A stretch of DNA of 64,000 nt from Pipra filicauda (taxonomy: Eukaryota > Chordata > Aves > Passeriformes > Pipridae), in contig NW_024103862.1 in NCBI RefSeq assembly GCF_003945595.2, positions 124,001 through 188,000 on the forward strand, in the 5' to 3' direction. The position numbers and the translations under genes are program-made. This document shows, in pieces, positions 1 to 11,995 of the stretch (the stretch's first letter is position 1; each line of letters opens with the position of its first letter). The notes below the pieces were generated by a model, which did not search any database, had not been told where the DNA came from, and saw only the letters and a list, made by a program, of their open reading frames with translations.

Positions 1-3000
1 AAAATCAAATATTTTTCTTTAAGAAAAGTAGAAGCAGTGTTTGCTTTGAATTTTAGAGGTATTTTATTGACTATATTGTTGGAAGCCATTAACAGTTTGA
101 CGGGCTACTGGGACACCAAAGATCCTGGAGATTCAGAAAACTGGAGCACGTTGCTCCCTAGTTGTCTTCAGGACACTGAAGCCTCTCAGGACACTCACAA
201 GATTTCAGCAGCCTCTGTGGCAATCAGTGCATGACAGTTTACTCAGAAGGTGGAATCAAATTTGCACCTTTCTGCCAAGCTGCAATTCAGTGCAAAGGTT
301 TTGCTGCATTGCCAGCAGTATGCAGCACCAAGTCTGCTCCAGCTGCAAAGTTGATAAACTAGCCAAGGAAATTAACTCCTTCTCTAGACTAAGAGTTTAC
401 ATGGTGATTGATAGCTCTGGCCAGATAGGCTTGACTTTGCTGAATTTATTTTTTTTATTTCCAAAAACCACATTTCTCTAATTGATTTTTACATGCAGAT
501 ATGCTTTTAAATAATGGAAAGGTATTTTACTAGGAGGGTTTGATTCCTTAATCTGCACATGTAGTGTAAAGGACACAGGCAAACCAGAGGTGAGCCTTCC
601 TGAGTTAAGTCTTGCTGAGCCTAACAGCAATAGATCTGTGCTCGCTCATACTCATCAGGATGATCCTTTCTGCTTATTGTAGTTGATACCCATGTGCCCA
701 GACTTTCTTATATGGGGGAAAAATATTCACTGATTAAAACCCACCTCTGTGTGAGCTGCAACTGACAGGACATTTTTCTTTTAATCATGTACTGAATCCA
801 CAGCCTAGCTCTTCCATTAAAATTTGTTGCCTGAATGTGACCTGACTACAGAAAGAATTTTTTTTCTCTCAGCTATGGTTTCTGATGATTTGCAATGCTT
901 TCTGTTTTGCCCTGGGGAACTAGGAGAATCCAGAGCAGGGATTTCACGAAACAAGTAGTGAAACAACTCATACTTCTTAAGCTTTGAGAGAATGATTTGA
1001 TTTTCACCAAGGGAGGAAGTCAAGATGCATATATGCTTCTCTCAGAACTACCCACAAAAACAGACAAGCTTTTCTGAGAAAATATATTTTGATATAGGAA
1101 GATTGCAGTGCAAAGTTTTAAAAACCCTGCATTCTTTAAATGCTACCTTCATAGATTTTGTAGCTAAAGCTTCTCGCCCAAATTCTCTAATAAATCTGCT
1201 AATTTTTTGATTGTTCCACGTTCACCATCTAGTATTATAGAAACTGTTGAAAAATTTGTTTCCCTTATTTTTTTTCAAAGTAGAGAGGGGAATCCCACCG
1301 GCAGATGTGAGGTCTAGCACAGGATGTGTTTTCCTGGCACCTGCATAGGTGACAAGTTTGAAAACAGGGCATGGTGGACTAGTTAAGGGGTAGTTCTATC
1401 CTTTGCCATAAATACTCTCTTAGCTCCTATCAGCTCTCTCACGAAAGGTGATGGGCGTGGAAACAGCCCAGTTCATGCAAAATTCTGACACGTTGTGTAG
1501 GCAAAGACACTGAGCTTCTGCTACTTCAGTGCCTGCCAGAGGACATGGCTGCCACAACACTCTTCATTCACAGATTAGGTGTATGTGTAGCTCTGTGGGG
1601 GAGGAATGAAAGCACGTAGGGATTATAGCCCATGAAACTCATTCACACAACGTACCAGAGAGCAGAGTTGGGAAGACACTGCAGTATACCAAGAGAGATC
1701 AATAAAAAGTTTATACATGAGTGCAGTCAAGATGAATGTTGATAAGTACCTAAGAAGTGATGCTTTAAAATATCACAGTAATAATTGACATAGAGTTACC
1801 TGATGAAGTTGCCTTCTTTTCAGTTTGAATTTTTCCATGGTTGTCAGGCTTGCCTAATACACTTGCCTTTTAATACACTTGCCTTTTTGTACACTTTTAT
1901 AGAACAAAGAAGTGAGTCTCATGTCATGGAAAGAAAACCAACAAACACAGATGAGAAGGACAGGGTTTGAAGTTGAGGTTAGGAATAAGCATCTGTAAGG
2001 ACTTCCGTGTTCTCAGAAGGTTCAGAATAGATTCAGTGAAATGGGTGCTTGAGGCATTTCTTTGCAGTGGTTTGATTATGATCTGAATAGGTAAGGTTGC
2101 TAGAGGTCTTGAAAGAGAGACTGATGTGAATTACTTTCAGTTTATAAGTTTTTATGTGGTGTCAGTAACTATTCTGAAAGGACAAAATCATCTTAAAGTA
2201 GAAGCCTGGAAAGCAAATTTAATTTCTCCTCTCCCATGTAGAAGGCTTCAGTTGAAACAATTGTTCACTTGGAAGGACAAAAATTATGAATAATTGTGCT
2301 GCTCCATAATTCTGATGCTAGTCTGAAAATGATAATTGAATAAATCAAGTGTTGCAGAAAACATCTACTAGATCCGTCCAAATATATGATATAAGTAAAG
2401 ATCTTTCAAGAAATCATTCCCTGTGATGTGGAACTTTCTTAGCTTAATTTTCCATTACCTCCTATGTAAATTAATGTTATGTAGATTAATTGATAATCAT
2501 TGTGAATGACAGTAAAAAGTGGTAGGTAATTAAACAGCCTCTTAAAAGAACATAATAATTTCCATTTTTACCTGTGTTTTCTTTAATTTATTTTTATCTT
2601 TTTTATTAATTTATAATGCACCTGATATCTTCACACACATACATGCGTAATATAAAAATATTATATTTTAGTAATAAATTTAAGTATAAGGATCAGCATA
2701 GAAAACTAAAGTTACAATCTGGTTGCTTAAACCAGACAGCTTGAGTATTTATTTAAGGAATACACTGGTTTCCAGAAAAATTTTTCAAGAATGAACTCCT
2801 GTGGGTGCCTGAAATATCCTCTTCTTTGCCTGGAGGCTTTTCTTGTAAATTTAATCTTCTTGGTAGTTCTTATCACTACCGGCCAGGGATTGACAAGTTC
2901 CCCCTCCCTGGATACTGAATTTTTACTTGGGCAATCAGGAGTGAACTCCTGGAAAGACCCTTCTTCTCCCTTCCCTTGATCAAAACCAAACTGTAAAGGA

Positions 3001-6000
3001 AAAAGAAAATTCTCTTTTCTTCATTTGTACTTTTAGAGCATGCTCACTTGTGCACCCAAACTGCAGGTCATTTAAACATATTTCAGTCTTCAGTAATGAG
3101 AGTCTCATTATCTGTGCCGTCATATTGTTCACTGGTAACGTGGACTGTATCTGCCTCATGCTACCAAGCTTTAACAGTTGATACAACACAATAACTTATC
3201 AATATGCTATCTGGGACAGGTCCTTCCCACTGGAAAGCTTAATAGATATAATTTCAAATTTAGTGACTTTCTTGAGGAACATGACTGCCTTGTACCGTGT
3301 CCATTATTTCATACAAACACTTCAACTCTTATACCAAACATGGGGGGTGTCCAATTTACTTTTGTAATAGAGTGCCTGAAAGAGTCAGCTGTTTGCTTTT
3401 GATTTTAAGCCATGCAGAAATTCTTCTTACTTCACTAATTTGTGGATTTTGTCCACAGACGATGGAAGTGGGACTCCATAGACCTTTTAGACAAAAAGGA
3501 TAAATAACATTGAAATCTCTCAGGCGCTTGTTTTTTCATGATGTGAGATTGGCAGATTCTCATATCTCTAGGCTAAGAATATTTTAAAGCCACTGGTGTT
3601 TTCTCCTTTGGTCTGTTAGTTTCAGTCTAGAGATGCTGCTTGAAAATAGCTGATATGGGATTTTTCTTTTTCATAGGGGATTCATGCATTTTTATTAAAA
3701 TATTGTAAACTAACATCACTAAAACACACAACCATTTTCACCAGAAATAATTACAGTGAAATAAATGGAAATATACAGTTGTAAAGCTGATGCAAGTGAA
3801 AAATAAGTCCCTAGGTTCTCATTGATAAAGAATTTGTACAGTAAACAATGAATAAGGAGGAGATGGCCTAGACTTTACAGTTTCCAGGATTCTCACATAT
3901 TTCCTAGCAGCTTTATTGAACCCAGAACACCCATTGCAATAAATAGACACTCAATTCTTTGTAGCATTTTACAGAGGGAATGAAAGGTGTATTCCCTCTG
4001 GTGAGAAGGAATGCATCCACACATTTGCTATGTAGGGTGCCTGATTTCATGAAAGACCAAAGGAATAACACCATGTTATATTTATTTCTAACTACATATC
4101 TAACTGTGTATCAAGTCATATGAGGGAATAATGTCATCTAGAAAAAGGGCTATATTCACTTAAATCTCTCCTGCTGTTTGAGGTGCTTTGAATAGAAATG
4201 ACATTGAAAAGGTCTTGGTCTGTAAACCCTTACAAACTAGCTATTTCACTTTCATATTAATATTTTCGACCTCTTTCTGGAGGGTGAAAGTCTTTCAGCA
4301 GTAAATATCAACGTGGGGCTGTATCTTTTGGTGTGTCTTTGATAACCTGAACAGAAATTATATGACTTAAAGCAGGGGACAGAGAAACCTGGCAGATGAA
4401 GAGACACTGGGCTTCTCTGCTCTCTGTCACCTGAAAAAGTTTTACCACTGAATGAGGGAACTTTACAATTGCAGCTATTTCTTTTCTCCTTTGAGCAAGC
4501 CACTGCAGGCACCACAGCAGTCCACAAAGCCTGCAGATGGGTTATAAGAAAACTGGGGAAAGACTGCCTGCTCTCAGCCCCATTTTTCAGGCTCAGGGAC
4601 CAGAAAAGGAAAAAATGTCCTGCGACTGGGAGTCTGACCTTGCTTTTGTTGACACCTGCATTGCAGACTGAGTGACAATGACTGTCACATGCATCAGAAA
4701 CAATTATATTCCCCTGGTTGCTCCTGCTTCAACACCAACACCTGCTCCACAGAGTAGGAGCCCCCTGATCTACAGAGGAAGAATTTTTGAAAATGGTGGA
4801 GATTGATGACTTCCAGCCAGCCAGAAATTGAAGCACTTTATCATGTAAAATAAGGGAAAGAGACAGAGTAAATAGAAATATCCTCAAATGAGTTAGAAAA
4901 TTTGTAACTCACCCTCGTTCAGATGAGCTGGACTGTTGAGGAAGGTTGCATGGAATTTTTTCAGAGAATAAAGTATGAGCTTTGATTTGGCTTTTGCTTG
5001 AGCAAAATTAAATATGCAAACAAAGCAAGTGGGATGTAGGATTATCTGTACAGCTTTGAAGTGGCAGTTGGAGTGCATCCATTCTTATGATCCAACATAT
5101 TCAAAACAATAGAGATGAAAGTAATGCTTTACATGGAACATCATCTGTGCCTTTAGCATATGCAAAGACTTTGCCTTGAAAAGTTTTGCACATTTCCATG
5201 GTGAATTAGCCCCCTTTTTTTTTTTTTGTCAGATTTCCTTTCATTTGAGGAAACAGATGCTCTTGAGAATGAAAGTGCATCTTGCACAGTACAGACTCCC
5301 TTTCCCACTGCTTTCATCTCTTATTTTTCAGTTTCTAATTTGTGGCTGAAATCAGCATTTCAGTCTCTGTCTCAGATTATGATTTTCTGATAAAAGAGAA
5401 CTTTCAACAGGAAATAAACTGAATAGTGGGGAACAACCAGAAAAAATACAAAATGACAAGACACATTTAGAGATAAGCTTGTCTGTTTACACCTTTTAGA
5501 AACACCAGACCTTGCCAATTACCCTAGTTATGAATATGTTAAATTGAAATTCACATCCTACACCTGAGCCAAATTCTTTCTGAACATAAAATAGAGTAAT
5601 AAAAAGCAAATGCAGTATTTCTGAATCTAGAGTTAAGTTGTTTTTGTGGGTTTACTCTACTTGGTGATAGAATTCCCTATCAGGAGCAAAAGTATAGGAT
5701 GCACATTTATAATATATTGATTTGTCTTTACAGAATACATTTATGTTACTATAAACTATACAGTATATGGTTTTGTCCTTGAAGAATACATGCACTTCGA
5801 ACCTGTAAGATACCAGATCCCTGGACAATTACAGCCCTACATTGCCAAGCTCAAATTCTAGGTGCTTCAAGGAGCTCAAGTAGAAATTTGAAAAAGAAAA
5901 ACGTGTTTTGTAATTGTGTTCTGTCAGACAGACAATATAAACACAGAAGCTGGGCTGGTTTACATCACAATGCATTGGGTTATTCACTACACAATGGACT

Positions 6001-7735
6001 GAATAATCCTATAAATATTTATGAGCAAACCACAGAGGATTTAGTCTTTCTTCCAGCATGTGGAGATTTTATAATGTGCACCATGTTAGTTCAAAGTAAA
6101 ACCTAATGTTTTGGTTGCTGCTTAGTACATCTAACAGCATGGCTCTGCATCACATATGCTTATTCTCCAGACAGTTACTCACAGACAGTACTTTGGGAGG
6201 AACTAGTCTGTGACCACCTAATTCTAAAAGCCAATACATGCAGCATATGTTGGGGTTAGAGAGGATGTAAGGTAGGAGCTACTTTGCACTTTGACCTGAG
6301 GCAGCATCAGTTGGGCTGTGTGGATTAGAAGTTTTTAAATGAGTAGTTCATTCTGAACAATAATCCTAGTGAAAAAGAAAGGACACAAATTAAGAATAAA
6401 ATAAAATTTTTTAAAAAAGTATGAGAATCAAATTGAACTTTATTGGTTGAATTTTTACAGGTACAATGGCTTTAAGAATTTTAGTTGCCAACTCAGTGAC
6501 CCTTATGGTCTGCAAAGTTACCCTGTTCCTGTATGGGTCATTCATTTGGTTTCTGATACTATCATATGAACAAGTCTATGTTCAAGTAAAATTTATTAGT
6601 AATATCTTTCAACTGAGAGTAATTTTCATGCTTCTCTCATTGACCTTGCCACGATTCACCTTTATTCATAAAATAGACTGTAACTTGCTCTCTTTGTAGA
6701 CCAAGACATTTGCTCTCTTCCCACTTTTACCTGCCAACTTTTGGACTATTTTTTTATTTGTCAGTTGTTTTGAACTGAGGGCTAAGTCACTGATGTTCCC
6801 ATTTTGACATTTCTCTTCTGCTCATCAATCATGTCACATATGTTCCATTCTGAAGATGGACAGAGGCAAATATCATTAGTTCCCGTTTCTGCTGAACCCA
6901 TGGGAACAGGTTAACATTTGGTGGATAACTTTGTTACAGTTCCTGCAATATTATCCTTAGAACTGATAGCATGCATTTATATAATTTATATTTGTGTTTC
7001 GTTTCTGATGAGAGTTGGCTTTTACAACACATCTCTCAGCCATCCCAGCCTGCTGTGCTGTGGTTCATATCAGGGAGACATTTCCAAGTACATGAGCTGG
7101 ATTCCCTCTGCACGAAACTGAACTGGAAAAGTAGCTCCTTGAGGATGCATGAGGCGTGAGAGCCTGAAATAGTCAGTCAGCTGATGGGAGTAGAGCCTGA
7201 AATAGTCAGTCAGCTGATGGGATCAGACCAGAGTCAGTCTAAAAGTTAAAGCCAAACCAAAACAGAAGAACCTGATATATCTTTAGCTTGGGTATGAGAT
7301 TCTCAGGTCCACCTGATTGACTGTACAGTTCTGTAACTGTTGGTCTGCACTGCTTGCTAGTGTAGATAGATCCCTGGTCATCACTGTCATTAAGGCTGCG
7401 AGCCTTACAAAGTATTTTCCACTATCATATACTTCTACCAAATTTGAAACATTCTGCCTAAAATTTTTCCTAGTATGCTAACACCTGAAGTTAACTTAGC
7501 TCAACTATTGAAAATTTTCTAGAATGAGACTGAGATAAAATGTTTCACCCTACCAATTAGAAAAAACAAGGAGATCCTTATTGTAGAGAAGGAGTTGGAA
7601 GTCTGCAGTGAGGAAGAGATGAAGGGGAGTCCTCAGTTTTTCTGCTCTCTGACTACAGAGAAATCTGGTGGAGTCCTGTTTCACCTATTTCTCTTAAACA
7701 TGTCATGTTCATTCTCTGATTATTATTATTAGATT
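1..7735. other. Intron-like sequence without recognised gene or young repeat
   Basis: Short, low-complexity reading frames only. I see a poly-T tract at about 5211-5228, a short tandem duplication at 1854-1889 (unit TAATACACTTGCCTTT with variation) and a perfect 30-bp tandem duplication at 7160-7222. A 62-codon frame at 2791-2979 begins with a hydrophobic stretch but has no splice context or recognisable homology. Confidence 0.6.
7160..7222. repeat. Two-copy tandem duplication, period 33 bp
   Basis: Two identical 30-bp units (7160-7189 and 7193-7222) share the core CCTGAAATAGTCAGTCAGC and are separated by three bases. The perfect identity suggests a recent slippage or duplication event. Confidence 0.9.
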
Positions 7736-7953
7736 GGATTGGATATTAGAAACAAAATCTTTATTGAAAGGGTGATCAAGTATTGGAACATGCTGCCCAG
7801 GGAAATTGTGGAAATACCATCCACAGAAGTGTATGAAAAAAGCATGTAGATGTGGTGCTTAGGTTTAGTTGTGGTCCTGGCAGTGCTAGGGCAATGGTTG
7901 CACTCAATGATCTTGGAGGTCTTTTCCAGTCTTAATGATTCTAAGATTCTATA
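7736..7953 (+). mobile_element. CR1: CR1 LINE 3' end, 5'-truncated
   Basis: CR1 is the dominant bird non-LTR retrotransposon. It is usually truncated at the 5' end and ends in short octamer repeats. Here the typical CR1 3' order is visible: AATCTTTATT, TATTGGAACATGCTGCCCAG, GTAGATGTGGTGCTTAGG, TCAATGATCTTGGAGGTC, then a tail of ATGATTCTAAGATTCTAT. No coding frame survives. Confidence 0.85.
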
Positions 7954-9607
7954 TTAATGCAGAGCAGGCTTCATCCCTCAGAGCTGTCTTGCACTGGCCC
8001 CATAGGTGAGTTGCAAAGGCCCAGCAAATTGGTCACTTAGAGCAGCTCCTCCAGGAGAGATTGAAAGGCATTGCCTCATCTTTTGGTGATGACAGTGAGG
8101 ATGCAAAGTAAGCAAGGGCTCATAGAGAAGGCAGAAAAGTGAAAAATGTGCTCTTCAGAGAAGACATATAAGCTGACTCCAAGTGGTACATTTACAAAGT
8201 ATATGAAAATACAGTTGCTCTATTTCTTGTACATATTTTGATCCATCCTTCAGAGTTAGTGTTAAGCACCTTTCCATATCAGTACCTGAACTGTCGTGCA
8301 TGCCTAATGTAGCCTGACATTTCTGGGTTAAGTGTTAGCTACAGTTAGTGTGTCTGAACTCAAGTGAAAGAGCATTACTAATTAAGTACCAATTTTTAAA
8401 TACCCCAATTCTCTTAACTATTCTTCTATGCATTTATGTAGACAGTAATTGACACTGGGCTATCTCATACCTGTTCATATGAAGATTAATTGTTGTTTAC
8501 TCTTTTTCAAGTAAAAAAAAGGATGCAAAGGCTAAGAAGAATTGCTAGTTGCTGCTTGAGTGACACGTACTGTAAAATCTGGGGCAAATTAGACTATCAG
8601 CCTTTTTTTCCTTTGTAGTGTCTTTGGTAACTTTTCTCTCATCTGTCTTATTCTAAAAAAAATATGTGAGATCTTCAGAAGGTGATGAGCACCTCCCAGA
8701 TCAAACTCTTTGATGTACATGTGTTGGCTGAGTGATTCTGTTTGTACTTGTCCAGGTAAGCACAATGCTGGTGCTTAGCAAACAGAAACACCCTGATCTG
8801 CCAATAAGTAAAATAAGACAGCAATGGAAGAAGGAGGCACTGTAGCAGTGGCCAGGTTCCTAGTATGCACCACATGATACTCTAAGGTATTTTTTCCCAC
8901 TCTTTACTGTTTTTATTTCTATGGTGAGCAATTGCTTGGACACTGTGCTTAGACTTTCTCCAGTGATATGTACCTGAAAATAAGTAGTCTGTTCGAGAGA
9001 GTGGGTCACTGCTTTCGGCACTTTGTTTTCCTGACAGCGGGCTGCTGTCACACAGGCACAAGACATGGTCAGTGTTAATTGGAGACTTGACAGATCTCCT
9101 GGATAATTTAGTGACACTCACCCCGCTTGGTTTAGATACTGAGACAAATTTATTTTAATAGTTATAATCCTGAATAAGCAAGAACATACTGCATCTGACT
9201 GTCATTTACTAATTGGCATTTTGATTTTCTCTGAACATTCGTTCACTCAAGTTTTAGTAGTGTCTTGTCTGTGAGTTATGATTTACAGCAAGCCAAAGCA
9301 AGACGCATGGTACGAAGCAGACAGAACACCGATGCCTGCCATACAAGCATGTACTCTGCTTTTTAACTACCAGGCAAAGATTTAAATTAGCAAGCAGCCT
9401 TCAAAGAAAGCATCAATCTCAGTAAGCAATAGAAAAACCTACTGTCATTAACACAATTTCAGCTGAGTAGACATGCTTAAAGCAATACTGAAGATTTTGA
9501 GACCAGACAAGCACGGATCATCGAAAGAATGCATAGACACTGTAGAAATTCCTCAGGTTTTCTGTTAGGAAGTACATCACGAAGAGAGAGGACAGCTGTA
9601 CTCAGCT
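7954..9607. other. Intron-like sequence, nothing recognised
   Basis: Unique AT-rich sequence. Overlapping minus-strand frames at 8675-9121 have no domain signature and no consistent splice context. Confidence 0.55.
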
Positions 9608-9619
9608 AGAGAAGAGAAT
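9608..9619. repeat. Target-site duplication, left copy, of the RTE fragment
   Basis: AGAGAAGAGAAT, identical to 9737-9748. The two copies flank the 117-bp insertion exactly. Confidence 0.9.
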
Positions 9620-9736
9620 CATCATGGCTGGGCTTCGCGAACGAAGATTTGGGAAGGCTCTATCCACATTTGCTGCAGGCACGCTGGTGGCTTATGAGGC
9701 CAATACGTGACAGACATATCCGATTGCAAGATATGA
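9620..9736 (-). mobile_element. 117-bp 3' fragment of an RTE-clade LINE
   Basis: On the minus strand this matches the last roughly 30 codons and short 3' UTR of the long RTE copy at 14865-19126. It includes the SRIGL and SH residues of the C-terminal zinc-finger region and the CCATGATG tail. It is bounded by a perfect 12-bp target-site duplication, AGAGAAGAGAAT, at 9608-9619 and 9737-9748. This marks a complete, severely 5'-truncated insertion rather than a broken piece. Confidence 0.9.
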
Positions 9737-9748
9737 AGAGAAGAGAAT
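9737..9748. repeat. Target-site duplication, right copy, of the RTE fragment
   Basis: AGAGAAGAGAAT, identical to 9608-9619. Confidence 0.9.
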
Positions 9749-11769
9749 ATTATGGTTCTTTCCCACCATTAATATCTGTGATTGTGCAATCACAGCCTGG
9801 GTCTGTTAAATTGGAAAGAATATTTAGAAGGGCCAACTACTAGCAGCAATAATTGCAAATAGGTTTTTCCCACATTCGTTTACAAAACTTATGTGAACAG
9901 ATTGTGATTTTTACAGATTCGTTTACAAAACTTATGTGAATAGACTGCTTTTATTACAGAAAGTTCTTCAGGCAGTCTTCCACACAAATAAATTTTAAGT
10001 AGCAGTTGTCTGTACAGCTTTTTGATTGTATGAATTATAATTATTAGCTGGAAATGGTTTATTCAGTCATATGCTTTAAGGCCTGTTCTCTAGTTATATG
10101 AATATGACTGTAATAGAGAAGAGGGCTATTAAGATTAAGTGCTGAAACCCTTGATTGTCTCAGGGAATCAAAAGGAGTATTTCTTGTGGGGATGAAGATG
10201 TGTCAGAACTTCATATTTCTTGTGGATGAACTTGGATTTATTTTTATTGATGTGTTTTTCTTTCATAAGTTATTACTGTGTATGCGTACAGTATGCCATC
10301 AGCACAATTCTAATTGTCTTTTATCTCCTACCCTCCTACCATCTAGTTATCAAAATGGGACAAGTATTAAAAAATATAGAAATACTTAGAACTCTTTCTT
10401 CCCTAAGCAGGCAACACAAACCATTGCTCAGCACTTGTCTTCTCAAACCCTGCATAGCATTTATTGTTTTGATCCTTCTGTTTCTCCATGCCCACTGTGA
10501 GGGCACTTCATGGGCTGCCAAAGATAACATTCAAGGAAAAGAGGACTATTTATGGCAACAGACAGAAAAGAAAAAGTAGTGAAGGAGGGGATTGTCTTGT
10601 GGCCACACCAGAGGACTCTATTTTGAGCTAATGTGAAGTATTAAAAGATGAGTTGTTCAATTCTTTTTGGTCTTTTTTTTCTGTGATCTGCGTGCCCTGC
10701 ATCTTGGTTTGCCCTGTACTCTCTCTGCATCCAGCACAGAGCCCATCCTGCCAGGCACCACCATGCAACTCTCTTCATCCTGCTGCTGTTTCTTGTACTA
10801 GCTCTGGAGTTAATAGCAACAACCACCCCTGCCTGTCTTTCTTCTTGCCTTTCTGCAAAGAGCTCTTTGGTATCTTTTCTGAAAGACACCTCCAGAGAAA
10901 CAACTTCGAGACATGCAAAAGGAATTTTTGCTTTACTTTGAACATTTTCTCAGCTGGTATCAACCAACCCATCAGTAGGTCATGGAGACATATAGGCAGT
11001 TATTAGCACCCACCTTATCTAACCTACAGCCATGAGGAATTACATCGTTCTTTCCTCCCAGTATCATACACCACACATACATTTTGTTTTTAGCTTCCTA
11101 ACATACTTTATGCATCTCACAAACATGAAATGTGTGAAACTATTGCTCAAGCTCCCAGGACTCTGGAAAGACTTTGGAATATGTACTGGTGCAATATCTA
11201 AGAAAAAGCAATGATTGGAAATTGACTTATTATCCTGTTTGTATCTTTTTCCTATGAGAAAGCAGTCTATGTGGTTAATTTACTGCAGACATAGCTGCTA
11301 GGGATAACAGGTAAGTAAACAACTGTCCTGGACATATAGCCATGGAAACAAAAAACTTCTCTCAGTTTACCCTTTTCTAGTCTGCAATGTTTGCAAGTAT
11401 GGCTCAGTACTATATATGTTTGCTAAAAAAAAAAAAAAAAATACTACTGCTTACAAGGCTGACTTTAGTGCACATAACATTTGTCTAATAAGACATTACT
11501 GAATATGTGAAAAAAGTTCCATGGTATTTCAAAAGATCACCAGATCTCTCTTTTTCACTGAGGCAAGATCAAGTGATGTTTGCCATCTTTTGTAGTTGTT
11601 CTTACCATCTATTCTACAAAGTCTGGCCATGACAGCATTTCCAGTTTTCTAGCCAACAATTCTCAAAAATAGAAATATTTTCCAACCTAGATATTCTTTA
11701 CTAAAAATGAAGAGCATTTTCCCCCTCCTTTTTTCATTCGGTGAACCAGGTAAAAAAATATTACGTATC
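9749..11769. other. Intron-like sequence with a small tandem duplication
   Basis: Apart from the 43-bp-period duplication at 9874-9944 and a poly-A run near 11425-11441, I see no repeat or exon. Frames at 10220-10579 and 10653-11006 are open but have no recognisable product and uneven composition. Confidence 0.5.
9874..9944. repeat. Two-copy tandem duplication, period 43 bp
   Basis: The 28-bp block ATTCGTTTACAAAACTTATG plus GTGAAYAGA-like end occurs at 9874-9901 and 9917-9944. The copies differ at one position (C versus T). Confidence 0.9.
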
Positions 11770-11995
11770 TGTCTAGATTTTTTTCACCTATTTGAAAACT
11801 ACTATCATACATCCTGCTGATTACCATAGTATTTTATTCTCCAGATTGGCTGTTATTCATTCTTCCAGTTGTAACTTTCTATCACTATTGTCAAGCCTGT
11901 ACTCATGGTTACTGTGCTCTGGATTCTCTCCAATATTTCTTGAGGTGTGGTGCCCAACAGAAAACACGGTAGCTGAGGTAGTCTTTAACCGCTGA
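11770..11995 (-). mobile_element. CR1: Ancient CR1-type LINE relic
   Basis: On the plus strand the order TTTGAAAACTACTATCAT, CTCTGGATTCTCTCCAAT, TGAGGTGTGGTGCCCAACAG and GTAGCTGAGGTAGTC follows the antisense of old CR1 families seen in reptiles and birds. In CR1 this region lies between the reverse transcriptase and the 3' end. It is strongly diverged with no open frame. The left boundary is uncertain and may lie nearer 11570. Confidence 0.6.

Noticed and set aside
2791..2979. 62-codon ORF with a hydrophobic stretch, possible signal peptide
   Set aside because: No splice sites, promoter or homology, and the length is within chance expectation.
10653..11006. 117-codon Cys/Ser-rich ORF
   Set aside because: Overlapped by open frames on the other strand. 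Composition follows a pyrimidine-rich stretch, with no domain.
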